Assembly: GCF_000001735.4 (NCBI RefSeq)
Contig: NC_003074.8
Span: 11,656,101-11,720,100 of the forward strand
DNA length: 64,000 nucleotides
Direction: 5' to 3'
DNA from: Arabidopsis thaliana
Taxonomy: Eukaryota > Streptophyta > Magnoliopsida > Brassicales > Brassicaceae
The notes beneath the pieces are model-generated. The model worked only from the letters and a program-made list of their open reading frames with translations. It was not told where the DNA came from and did no database searches. Position numbers and translations under genes: made by a program. Positions 31,101 to 41,182 of this stretch are shown here, piece by piece (positions within the stretch are counted from its first letter, which is position 1; each line of letters starts with the position of its first letter).

Positions 31101-32245
31101 AAGGGTTTGTTATCCCAGGACAAGAACACAAAGTGTGTAAACTTGTGAAGTCACTATACGGACTCAAACAGGCTCCTAAGCAGTGGCATGAGAAGTTTGA
31201 CAGTGTTATGATGTCTAATGATTTTACCATTAATGAATGTGATAAATGCATATATTTCAAAATTACTCCAAAAGGGTACATTTTGTTATGTTTATATGTA
31301 GACGATATGCTCATCTTGGGGAGTAACACAGATATCATAAATCAATCTAAAAACATGCTCAAAAGATATTTTGAAATGAAAAATATGGGTCTAGCAGATG
31401 TTATTCTGGGTATAAAAATCATCAGAACTGATGAAGGCATTATCTTGTCTCAAACCCACTATGATGAGAAGATACTCGATCGTTTCAAGCATTACTCTAA
31501 TGGGACTGCAAAAAATCCAGTTGATCCTCAACTTCACTTGACTAAAAACTCTGGTGAACCTGTGCAACAGGTAAAATATGCAAGAGTAGTTGGCAGTTTA
31601 ATGTACTTGACAAACAGTACAAGACCGGATTTAGTGCACTCTGTAAATGTACTTAGTCGCTACACAAGCAATCAAGGATATAATCATTGCAAGGCTATAA
31701 CTAGAGTTATGAACTACGTATGTTATACCAAAGATCATGGCTTGCACTATGGTAAAGAACCTGCGGTTTTGGAAGGTTACAGTGATGCCAACTGAATAGC
31801 AGATTCCAAAAACTCTAAATCCACTAGTGGATACATCTTTACACTTGGAAGTCCAGCAGTATCCTGGAAATCTAGCAAACAAACTGTGGCAGCCAAATCA
31901 ACTATGGAATCGGAATTCATAGCATTGGATACAACTGCAGCGGAAGCCGAATGGCTTCGTAATTTCTTGGAAGACATTCCAATGTGGGGGATACCTGTGC
32001 CTGCAATACGTGTACACTGTGATAGCCAATCAGTTATAGGCAGGGCACAAAGTACCCTATATAATGGTAAATCTCGTCACATCAGACGTTGACATAAAAC
32101 CATTCGACAACTTATCTTAACTAAAGTAATCACGATCGATTACATCAAATCAGTTGACAACCTAGCGGATCCATTTACAAAAGGTTTGAATCGAGATCAA
32201 GTTGCAAGATCATCAAGAGGAATGGGTTTAAAGCCTACCACCTAA
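28140..32245 (+). pseudogene. Copia A gag-pol, broken by at least six stops and one frameshift
   Basis: The gag part opens at ATG 28140 (MTDINTNNEI) and has a UBN2-type capsid region. The zinc knuckle [14 protein letters not shown] (about 29074), the protease [12 protein letters not shown] (about 29217), integrase motifs (LIHTDLCDL, RSDRGGEY, SNGVAERKN), RT ([19 protein letters not shown]) and RNase H ([13 protein letters not shown]) follow in order. Stops lie at 29061 (TAA), 29433 (TGA), 30183 (TAG), 30926 (TGA), 31793 (TGA, expected Trp) and 32090 (TGA). One frameshift lies near 30320. The family's usual C-terminal end is reached at TAA 32243-32245. Confidence 0.92.
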
Positions 32246-32881
32246 GAGGAAGTTTGATGGTAACCCCACCTACAAAGATTGGAGATCCCATGACATAGAT
32301 TCAAAGGGACAACTAAATCAAACTAAATCTGTTATAAGCACTGAGAGACTGTTGTCTCTTCCTAGTTCCTAAAATAATGTACAGTGCTTCCTGTATGTGT
32401 AAAGATTAAGCATTTGCTTTCAATGATTTGAACCTAGCTTTGTAAGATATGTGAAGTATTTACATGATATTTTTTAAAATACAAGCAGCTAGTAAATCAC
32501 CTTGTGAGTGTGAAATGGGGCCGTTTCTAGGAGAATATGTGAGGCTATACTCTCTAAGTTCACTCATGATTAACCAGGCATGTTCAAGGCCACAATGAAC
32601 AAAAACAAAGAACCACATTCTACGAGAAAATGAAGCTGTGTTATACTTGCTGTCTAAGTTTGCATCAAACTCCGGATGGTTAAAGACATCATGTTCACCA
32701 TCTGGCCGAGTAAACTCGACAGGTACTAACAATCAGTAGGTTCAAAGCAGATAAACGCCACCAACTCAAATACAGTTAATTTTCGTTTATGCTCTCGAAG
32801 GTCTGTCTAGCTAGTTGCTTTAGTCCTTAGGATTAGTAAAGTTTTCATATGTTTAGACTTATTTCTATTCATGTGGGGGTT
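32246..32881 (+). other. Copia A 3' untranslated region and polypurine tract
   Basis: About 630 bp of non-coding sequence lies between the pol stop and the 3' LTR, closing with GTGGGGGTT (about 32873-32881) as polypurine tract. A 90-codon minus-strand open frame in it (32732-32460) has no recognisable domain. The long 3' tail is a feature of some copia lineages. Confidence 0.7.
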
Positions 32882-33721
32882 TGTTGGAACTTTTTTTACT
32901 TAAAATTTTTCCGGTGACTTTCCGGCCAAATTCCAGCCAAACGGCTGAACAGAATTATCGGGTCATTAGTGCATTGGAAAGCTGGTAAAGAGTACTACAA
33001 AATGGTATACTCATACGTCAAAAACGGAGTTGTATTGAATGAGAAATAATGGTGTAAAGTGGGATACTTGGGCCAAACCGGACCAAACCGAACCGAACCG
33101 GGCTGAACCGGGCTGCGGGTTGTCGGGACGTCCCGTCGTCGGCTCAAGGGCTGTCGGGCTTGCGGACCGTCATGCTTGTGAGTTATTGGGCTTGCTGAGT
33201 TGAATCTTATGGAAATATTCTCAGGATAGTCATAAAATATTCTCAGGATAGGATAGTCTCAGAATATTCTCAGGATAGTCTCAAAATATGTCATGCTTAT
33301 CCTAAGAATATTCTGCAAAATCCTATCTCCCTCTACTATATAAAGAGACCCAGCCTCTCATTATTTCTCAAGCTCTCAAACACAAAACACTCTAAATTCT
33401 AAAGTCTCTCCTCTCTCTCTATTGCTTCTTAAAAGTAAGTTCTTAGTTTAGTTGTTTCGAGAGTATATCGTAGATCTAGTTCGCTTGAATCTAATACTTG
33501 TGTGCTCGGGTATTAGTTCGTGATCGGTTGTATCCTGAGATTCAAAAATTGTAATGTCCGAAAAGCACTTACGGCCGATTTATTGAATTAAGGAAAAATA
33601 TATCATATCTTGCCTCCGTGATTTACTTTTTGTCCTTAATTACTGTTATTGTAATTTTATTATTATCATTATCTTAATAAAATTCGTACTTGTTTCTCAA
33701 TTTGGTTTTTGGGCTCCTACA
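32882..33721 (+). repeat. Copia A 3' LTR
   Basis: 840 bp, starting TGTTGGAAC after the G-rich tract and ending TCCTACA. It is uninterrupted and aligns with the two halves of the 5' LTR with scattered substitutions and small indels, showing considerable age. Confidence 0.93.
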
Positions 33722-33723
33722 AT

Positions 33724-34970
33724 GTATACCCTGTCCCGGTACCACTCATATTTACTCAAGTTGGTCGTCCTAGTGGCAAAAGAATTGACTTTTGGTTAAA
33801 TGAGAGAGATTACCAATGCGCACATGCATATGTTTTGCGTAATTGTGAATATTTTCGCCCGCTTGAAAGGTATTCTATTTTAACCAAGTAATAAAACTTT
33901 GAAAATCTCTATTTTGTAATTAATAATGGAAGATCTTCGACATGTTTGATAAAGCAGTATGTTGGATGCGCAAATTCGGAATGAATATCCAGAACTCTCT
34001 GATGATGAGGTTGCGTCGAAAAGAGATGAAGATTTTCATATATGGATTCGCCAATATGTAGTCAAATACTACCGATCATCTCTCTGATATCCTACAAATT
34101 AAAAGTGTACGTTTACTTCTTTATTTTATGATTTATCAGATTTTTATGTAGGTGGAAGCAACGCGAAGTCATCAAAGTTTCCCTCCATGGGTTTATGAAA
34201 TAGTAGAAGGTCCTGAAAACAAAGTCAAGTCTTGGCCCATGTATTTTACAAGAGCGTATATGTTTCACACGCAGGATCATGGGCGTACCAATAAAATAAT
34301 GAATTATGGGGTATGTGTTCGAGGCCAAAATTATTCTGAAGCATCTCATGAAGAAGATGTTTATGGGATCGTTGAAACTATAATCAAGCTCGAGTATCCA
34401 GGATTTGTTAACTTAAAGATCACACTTTTCTACTGTCAATGGTTTGACTCAAAAGTTGGGAAAAGAATTCGTATGAGAAATGGAGGGGTTGTAGACGTGC
34501 TAGAATAAGGGAGATATCCAAATTATGAACCATTTATTTTAGGTAAATTTTAAATTTCTTTAGTAAGTGATTTGTAAGAAATTCATATTTCAGTTAAAAT
34601 TTTAAAATGTCGGTTTTTTACAGTGTCTCAAGCTGATCAGGTTTGTTATCTTTCTTACACGAACATCAAACGACTTCGAAAATCGTGGCTTTCAGTTTAG
34701 AAAGTCAATCCAAGGAATGTTGTCCAAGGGAAGTTTACCTTAAATGATGTGGTTGCATTGCAACAATCCGTTGATGAAACAACTCTGAGCATAATTGAAG
34801 AAATTATCGTTGAGAGCTTAGCTGAAACAAACCATCAAGATGAACCTATTGATTTTGATATTGAAGATGCTGAAGAAGGAGATGAATTTCATTGTAATTC
34901 ATCAACATCTGAGGATGAAGATGAAGAAGAACCAGATGATGAACAATCAGAATATTTTGAATGGACATGA
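33724..34970 (+). pseudogene. CACTA-2 TnpD-type transposase, 3' half, broken
   Basis: This continues the transposase after copia A. It reads VYPVPVPL, FTQVGRPSGKRIDFWL, ERDYQCAHAYVLRNCE, then (34152 on) the DUF4216-like domain: TRSHQSFPPWVYEIV, SWPMYFTRAYMFHT, NYGVCVRGQN and LFYCQWFDSKVGKRIR. It ends in a strongly acidic tail (34749-34970, with DEDEEEPDDEQSEYFEW) and a TGA at 34968-34970. Frame breaks and lost splice sites lie between the blocks. Joined to the 5' half at codon level (..GEAH then VYPV..), no transposase sequence is missing at the copia insertion. Confidence 0.87.
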
Positions 34971-35057
34971 TTTTAATGTGTATTTGTAAGAAAATTATAA
35001 ATAAAATATTATTTTAATATCTCTTTAAGTACTTATCTTCGAAGATGAAAATCATAC

Positions 35058-35135
35058 TATTGGCCAGCCCAGTTGGTCACATACTAGCCCACAATCTTAT
35101 ACGATCGCGGTTCGATTCCATTTGACCCCTTTTTT
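35058..35135 (+). other. tRNA-like module inside CACTA-2
   Basis: AGCCCAGTTGG (about 35066) and GGTTCGATTCC (35109-35119) match the tRNA A-box and B-box consensus with natural spacing. A seven-T run follows at about 35129 and could act as a pol III terminator. The T-stem and acceptor do not pair well, so this is a tRNA relic or SINE head. It sits between the two CACTA-2 genes. Confidence 0.5.
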
Positions 35136-35520
35136 TATTTGAAAAACTTTATTATTCGTCACAAAACGGTCGCTCTTTGCAACTTATTTGCGACCAATGA
35201 AAGTTACAGTCGCACTTTGCAACTGATTACCTACATATTACCAACACTCATTTTTGCATTTCGATATTTTTAAGTTTTTGTCTATGTATATGTTTTCTTA
35301 TACGTTGTTACTTTAATTTGATTGAAATTAGATATAAAATCATAACCAAACTCTTCAATTCTGAATTTTACAAACTAAACATTCAAAACTTCCTAATCTA
35401 TATGAAGAGTTACATGTTCTTTGATTAACATGATTGATATTTTCAAACAAGTTCCAAAATAAGTTATGAAAGCAATGATTTATAAACCTAAACATATGTA
35501 TGTACTTTATATCACAAAAA

Positions 35521-36450
35521 TGGATGCACAAACACTTAGCTGGTCAGAAATATTTTATGCAAGTTCTTCAAGAAATGGTAACAGTTTTCTTTCCAACAAT
35601 TCCCTTAACAGCTTTTCTATTATTACTTCCATGATTTTAATCTGTTTGATTTTCTTTGTCAGGAAGAACAGTTGAAGCGGCGAGTATCATTTGGCGAAGT
35701 GTTCATGAAAACTCATACAAGGGTTGATGGAACTTTTGTAGATCAGAAGTCTCAGCATGTTGGTGAGGCTTACATGAAGATGCTCGAAGAAAGGATGTCT
35801 GAAATTGACAAGGATGGTCCTCAAATTTCTGGTAATTCCTCGCAGCATTCAACTCATCGTATGCTCAGCATTGATGAAAAGAATGAGATTTTTTTTAAAG
35901 TAATTTTCTGTTTTTATTTTGCTTACAATCTGCTTGTCTTTGTTTGCTTGGAATTTATGAGCAATGGATACTTAAAGTAATGATGATTGTCTTTGGTGAT
36001 TGTAATTGTCTTATTGTTTCAGTGTACTCTTACAGATGGCAAAGGGAACCCTTTTGGCCTTGGATCACTTGTGGAGACTCTGAACAAAAGAAGAAGGACG
36101 GAGAGTTATGCGAGCTCTTCATCAACAGTTGCACAGCTTCAAGAGCAGCTGCAGCTCAAGATGTCTGAACAAGCGGAGCAAAATGCAAAATGTGATGAGG
36201 AGCACCGCCAATCTCAATCTCGGATAGCCAGCTTGGAGAAGCTCGTCCTCTTCATAAAAAAAAAAGATCCCGAGTTGGATGCTTATTTGTCTTCAGATTC
36301 TACAGATGTTGAACCAGTCACACTTCCAACCACCACACACCACACTTCCAACCGCCACAGCCAACCAACCAACCATCACAGAAGCAGGCACCAAAGGAGA
36401 CAACAGATTAGGCACCACACCCTTAGTCTCTACTTCAGTTACTTTGTCTA
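35521..36450 (+). pseudogene. CACTA-2 second gene, Transposase_24 (TnpA-like) C-terminal exons
   Basis: Probable exons are 35521-35577 (SWSEIFYAS), 35664-35898 and 36022 onward, with GT..AG boundaries (ATG|GTAACA to TTTGTCAG|GAAGAA, then a second intron ending TTGTTTCAG). The protein reads KRRVSFGEVFMKTHT, VDGTFVDQKSQ and, after the second intron, TDGKGNPFGLGSL. A Gln/Glu-rich coiled-coil-like stretch follows (VAQLQEQLQLKMSEQ, IASLEKLVLFIKKK). This is the layout of the Transposase_24 family found beside TnpD in plant CACTA elements. The N-terminal part of the usual protein is absent and the Pro/Thr-rich end is frame-ambiguous. Confidence 0.7.
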
Positions 36451-37179
36451 ACACTGCTTCTAACAATTAAACTTGATCTTTTGTAGCTTTTGTTGAACTT
36501 GTTAGGATGCTAATCTTTTGTTGCTTTTGTTGAACTTGTTAAGATGATAATATTTAGGTTTCACTATGATTTTGTGAATGTAAACTTGATTACTGTTCTT
36601 AATGGTATTTAACTAGCATCATTGGCTTTTTAATTCAATATTAATCAGGTTTATCATTCCAAATATACGACAATTTGTGACTAAACCAAAACAAAAAATG
36701 TGACTAACTAGTGACCAAACCACTTTATAAACCAGTGACCCTTTCGTCACCAAACTTACTCCCACTATGTGACAATTATGTGACGAATTTGTGACTAAAT
36801 CAAATTATACAAATATGACTAATGTGGCACAAGCGTAGCAAAAGTGTTACAATTTTGCGATGAATTTTAAAGCGCCTTAACTTCGTCGCAAAAAGGAAAG
36901 ACTATTTTCCGACTAAATTGTAACTAAGTGTATGAACCGTACCTCAGTGTACCTCGTTGCAGTTTAGTCGCATATCTGCAACTTCTTGGGATCGTCACAA
37001 TACAGTCGCATATTTACGACTAACAGAACGCGTCCGCAATTCGTCGCTAATCGGCGACCATTTTGCGACTTTATTATTTAGCGACGGTTTAATATCGTCA
37101 CTAAGTAGTCGTAACAACCTTGTTTGCAACCATTTTGGGACTAATATTGGAGTTGCAAATTGCAGGTTTTCTTGTAGTA
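36451..37179 (+). repeat. CACTA-2 right subterminal region and inverted repeat
   Basis: Non-coding. From about 36660 it is dense in short motifs GTGAC, GTCGC and TGCGAC in both orientations (for example TTTGTGACTAAA, GTCGCATAT, ATCGGCGACC). It ends with the terminal inverted repeat to 37179. Such arrays are binding sites for the TnpA-type protein of CACTA elements. The left subterminal region (18528-18840) has the same motif type. Confidence 0.8.
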
Positions 37180-37522
37180 TAATTGTTGTAGTCTCTTCCT
37201 TTCTCTTAGGTTTTCGGAAAATACTGCTACCTTTTCTCTTAGGTTTTCCCCAAATACTGCAATCTTCATCTATCTCACTGTCTTCAACGACGAGATTCAC
37301 AATATCTTCTGTTAGAACATGAAATAAAACAAGTAAAATTCAGGCTTCTTGACCACAAACTTATTGAGTCACTTTAGTAGTAAAGAAATATCTTTACTCA
37401 CCTGAAAACTCAACTTGCGACTGAGACATATCTTTAGCATCAGAAGAGACTAATTTCATTTCCTTTGTACCATTACTTTCTCCAAGAAAAGCAAACTCAA
37501 GACCATCGCTTGTATGTAGCAT
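37180..37522 (-). pseudogene. CACTA-1 internal gene, exons 1 and 2 (unknown product), interrupted by CACTA-2
   Basis: Minus strand: ATG 37522-37520, open exon 37522-37402, donor CAG|GTGAGT, a 93-bp intron (37401-37309) ending TTCTAACAG, then exon 2 at 37308-37180. The phase is kept across the intron. Exon 1 is Ser/Gly/Glu-rich. Exon 2 is acidic (VVEDSEIDED) and then carries a duplicated basic motif, KPKRKGSS and KPKRKEE, resembling a nuclear localisation signal. The sequence before the ATG is CT-rich on this strand, like a plant 5' UTR. CACTA-2 interrupts exon 2, and the frame continues at 18505. I do not recognise the product. A DNA-binding accessory protein of the element or a captured host fragment are both possible. 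Confidence 0.6.
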
Positions 37523-38002
37523 CGGTGACTCATAGACATAACTCGAACACTACTTACTTAGATCATGAACTTCTGAGAATTTTGAAAATAGAAGTGACGA
37601 ACCACATAAGTAAAATGAACCAATAGATCTAGGGATGTATAATCATAGGAAAAGAGTGAAGAGGTGAAGGAGAGCTAAGGAGAAGGGAGGAATGAAGGAA
37701 GAATCAAGGAAGAGGAAGAGGTAAGAGAAGAGAGCGAAGAGGATGAAGAAAATAGAAATTAGGGTTTGATTTTTATTTTGAGCTTTTTTCTTATTTTGGG
37801 CTAAGTATTGGCGGCATAGGGAAAATATTTGGTTAATGTTGGCGATTATAAGTAATTTTAGTTTTGATTCCGTAATTATAGGGTTTAGCGTTTCTGAAAT
37901 GCTATAATATAGTTATCAAAATTCAAGTACCATCTATGATAGCAGTTACGGAAAATACGCTATCGTAATATGCTATCAATACTCATATTTCTTGTAGTGA
38001 TG

Positions 38003-39833
38003 ATGGAGGAGTTTTAATAACAAATTTTCAGTTTACAAACACCTCTTTCTCTGCATATTGTATTGTCGTAAACAACTCTTTGACTGACCAACTAGATATT
38101 GACCCGTGGTACACCGCATGTTGATATTTTCTTTAAAAAGTTAATTTTTTTTTTAATTAATATTATTTATTTATGAATAACATATTCAAGAGATACATTA
38201 TAGTTCTATAATTTTATTTTATTTTTTTGATTTTTTGTCTTTAAAATAATTTATATATATAGGCTATTGTTTATTGAAGTATGATACACCTTGTGACGAT
38301 TTTTATAACTAAAGATTATATTTAATTTTAAATTATATTTGTTGTGTTAATATTATTTGTTTTGTTTAGTGTTTACAATTGTATAATTATATTTTGATTG
38401 TTAATTCTAGGGTTTCACCCATAGTATACCATCCCATAATAATATCGATCTAGACTTGTCCCATATGACCATGTCGCATGAAATTAAACATCATTTTATT
38501 ATTTCTTATAAAATTCAAATACTATAAATATTTGAAACTTCAAAAAAAAAATATTGATCTAAACTTTATAATTGTATTTTGATTGTTATATCTAAGATTT
38601 CACCTATAGAATATCATCTCGTATTAATATCGACCCAAATCATTCTTACCATATAACTTTGTCCTATGAAATTAAACATCATTTTGTCATAGTTTTATAA
38701 ACTTCAAATATTTATACTAATAGAACTAACGAACGTTACTGTAAATGATAACCAAAACATAGAACAAATAGTAACAAAAATTTAAAAATAAATAAATTAT
38801 TTTCTAAATTAAATATATAATATTAAACGAACATAAATTTAATTTTTAATTAATAAATATTTAATTTGTTTTCTTGTTTGTTCCTCATCAAATTTGGGAA
38901 GAAACAATTTTCTTCTACGATTCCTCAAAAAATAAGGAATGATTAGGAATAATGTGGGGTCCACATGTTACAATTTGGAAAAAAAAATTTAGTTGAATGG
39001 TGAAAAAAGGGGAACAATAAGGAACATGTCCTTCCTGTCCATTCCTTACCTTAAAAATGGTCACCAATCGGACCCTTTAAAGTTTCAATCCTTCAAAAAA
39101 AAGACCAGAGTAAACCGGTTAACATTCTTAATTTTGGATGCCTGATAAATCTAAGCTTTCTGCTCATTCGTATTCAGAATCATTTTAATTCTTTTTATAG
39201 TATGACTTTGAACCATTGCCCAGTTTTTTAAGCAATGTGGGACCTTGTACAAATATTTTGTTTTCTTTATCGATTGAGTAATGTATATCAGCTTTTTAAA
39301 ATTGAATTACATAATATGCAGAAAAATCTAACATTTATTAATTATATATATTTTTATATAAAATCAAAATAATTTAGAAATAAGAACAAATAAAAGTGAA
39401 AGAAGAATTTATATATTTATATTTAATGTAGGTAAATATAGAAATGTAGTGCAATAAAGATAAACTTTAATTAAGGATATAAATCTAAGAAAATATATTC
39501 TTAAAATAGATTTGGTAGGGACTAAAAACTAATTATTATTTACTTTTGGACTAAAATTTCGCTGGAGGATATTTTATGCAATAACTCAATTATAATTATT
39601 CACAAATGGGATGTTAAGAAAGGAAAATATTTATGTAAATGTTTAATGTTGATTGATGATTTGTAAGTTTTGTACTTTAAAATATTTTGTTTAGATATTT
39701 TTTGTAGGGATTAAAAACTAAATAATATTTACATAAAGGATTTTTTACAAAAGCTTCACCAAAAATGTATAGGTAGAAATATTATTTTGTTCAGGGGTTG
39801 GTAACACAGCTTATGACACAAACTTAGACAAAT
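38003..39833. other. AT-rich flank with two old copies of the satellite core
   Basis: Contains ACCCGTGGTACACCGC near 38102 (Helitron-like). It also holds two diverged tandem copies, at about 38390-38550 and 38570-38790, of the segment GATTTCACCTATAGAATATC..ATGAAATTAAACATCATTTT that makes up one third of each monomer of the satellite at 47322-56133. After 38800 it is AT-rich and no gene is seen. A short region at 38870-39080 with repeated GGAACA/TTCCTT words was not resolved. Confidence 0.6.
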
Positions 39834-39845
39834 ATACACTCAATA

Positions 39846-40508
39846 GTATCTCTCTTCTTGTGGACTTGCTGGTTTTGGAAGGCGAGGAACGCTCTACTCT
39901 TCTCCACTTCCTCGTTCACGGAGAATGAAATAGTTGACAAAGCTTAGGCTGAAGCGAAGTGTTGTCAATCAGCTCAAGACAGGACGTTATCTCAAGTATT
40001 TCCATCAGTAAACTCTAGAGAACACTTAATTTCTTCTTCCTCTGCCCCAATCGTGTGTTACACAGATGCTGCGTGGAATGCAATCTCTTTTAATGCTGGT
40101 CTCGGCTGGTCTTTCCGTTCTAATACGACTCCTTCAGAAAGTACTATCACCAGAGCTGTGACTCATCGATCCGTGGTTTCTTCAGCGATTGAGGCGGAAG
40201 CTCTGGCGATTCTGGCTGCCCTAACGCAAGCTCGCTCTCTTGGTTTTAGGGATATTTAAGTCTTCTCCGACTGCCAAGCCCTGATTTCTATCCTGAATTC
40301 TTCTGAGATTCACATTGAGATTTATGCTACCTTAATGGATATTCGAGCTCTTTGTGCTTGTTTCCACTTTGTAGGTTTTTCTTTTATTCCTAGTTCAGCC
40401 AACTGTGAGGCTGATTTGCTAGCTAAACATGCCCTTTGTGCATTTGAATCCAACTCTGTACCGTGAGTTTCACTACCTAATAGAATCTCCTTATGACAAA
40501 AAAAAAAA
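39846..40508 (+). mobile_element. 5'-truncated LINE carrying only an RNase H domain
   Basis: The element ends in a poly(A) run (about 40498-40508). It is flanked by a perfect 12-bp target duplication, ATACACTCAATA, at 39834-39845 and 40509-40520. At 663 bp it holds only the 3' end of the LINE coding region. It is a dead-on-arrival copy made by incomplete reverse transcription. Confidence 0.93.
40020..40467 (+). pseudogene. LINE RNase H domain (RVT_3 type), one stop
   Basis: It reads CYTDAAWN, GLGWSFRS, EAEALAILAAL, then a TAA stop (40257-40259), then VFSDCQALISIL and ANCEADLLAKHAL. All four catalytic acidic residues of RNase H (D, E, D, D in TDAAW, EAEAL, SDCQ, EADLLA) are present. Only the single stop breaks the domain. 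Its role was removal of RNA from the RNA/DNA hybrid during LINE replication. Confidence 0.88.
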
Positions 40509-40520
40509 ATACACTCAATA

Positions 40521-41177
40521 TCGATCGTGCAATATGTAGACTTTTTGTTTTTTTCTATATTGTAGAAGACATGTAGAAAAGCAAAAGTCTTACTCTGGTG
40601 TCAAAAGAAGCAAGCAAAGTGGTCACACCCACCACCCATCCAAGAGCTCTTCGGCTAATTTCATCCTTTAAATACAATTCAATTGCAGTTTACCTAAAAT
40701 AAAAAGAAGAAAAGCAGTGATAGAAAAAAGTACATATTTTTAATATGTTTTTTCTATCTTTATTGGATAACATGTTAAACTTGATTGGATTAGAGTGTAT
40801 GCAATCTTTCTCTTAACTTCTATCTTCTATTTAGCTAGATTTACACCCACAATCCTTATGCGACAATGACTTAAACTTAAAACAAAATCTTCATCGCACA
40901 TCTTCTTAGAACCAGTGATGAGTACATCACATTTCCTCCTCTCTGGTTTTTGCTCTAAACCTTTATAGTATGTACATGGGAGATCTCCTAAACAGTAGCA
41001 ACAGATCTCCCATTTGCTATGTTTTTTTGTTTTTTCTTCTTTTTTTTTTATTTATATAGAGAGCAGAAAAGAACATGTGGTTTCAAGTGTCCTCTCCAGC
41101 ACATAGAAAGTATCATCACTCCAGTTACCAATAACCTAAGGATATTACATAAAAATAGGTGATAAATGTGGAATAGT
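40521..41177. other. Intergenic, no gene seen
   Basis: AT-rich sequence between the LINE fragment and copia C, with stops in all frames and no repeat edges. Poly-T and AT runs near 41035-41060. Confidence 0.55.
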
Positions 41178-41182
41178 GTATT

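Larger units (their letters stand above)
22090..33721 (+). mobile_element. Copia A, inserted in the CACTA-2 transposase, itself containing copia B
   Basis: LTRs of about 840 bp bound the element: 5' at 22090-22664 plus 27486-27748 (split by copia B), and 3' at 32882-33721. About 6.8 kb is its own sequence. The target duplication is not clean: left CATGT (22088-22092) and right AATGT (33721-33725) differ by one base, if that is the duplication. The frame of the host transposase is kept across the site. The LTRs differ by many substitutions and the coding region has six or more lesions, so it is old and dead. Confidence 0.9.
18506..37179 (+). mobile_element. CACTA-2 (En/Spm type) with transposase and second gene, inserted in CACTA-1
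   Basis: The ends share an inverted repeat of about 20 bp: CTACAAGAAAACCTGCAATT at the left (18508-18527) and its complement at the right (37158-37177). Both subterminal regions are dense in GTCGC, GTGAC and their complements (about 18530-18840 and 36660-37150). Inside, on the plus strand, are a TnpD-type transposase (split by copia A) and a second gene with a Transposase_24-like domain. I did not find a matching 3-bp duplication. The first bases of each end are not the canonical CACTA (TTCTACAAG and TACTACAAG), so the ends have mutated. About 6 kb without its insertions. Confidence 0.88.
17969..37999 (-). mobile_element. CACTA-1, outermost element of the nest (about 1.36 kb without insertions)
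   Basis: The right end is CTTGTAGTG (37991-37999), the exact complement of the CACTACAAG terminus. The left end is TACTATAAGAAATAT (17969-17983), matching CACTACAAGAAATAT at the right with two changes. A 3-bp target duplication, ATG, lies on both sides (17966-17968 and 38000-38002), as expected for CACTA elements. Subterminal sequence at both ends repeats ATAGCGTTT / CGCTAT motifs. Own sequence is 17969-18505 plus 37180-37999; everything between is CACTA-2. It carries a small minus-strand gene, listed separately. Confidence 0.9.

Noticed and set aside
32460..32732. 90-codon minus-strand frame in the copia A 3' region
   Set aside because: No recognisable domain or start context. It lies in the untranslated tail before the polypurine tract.
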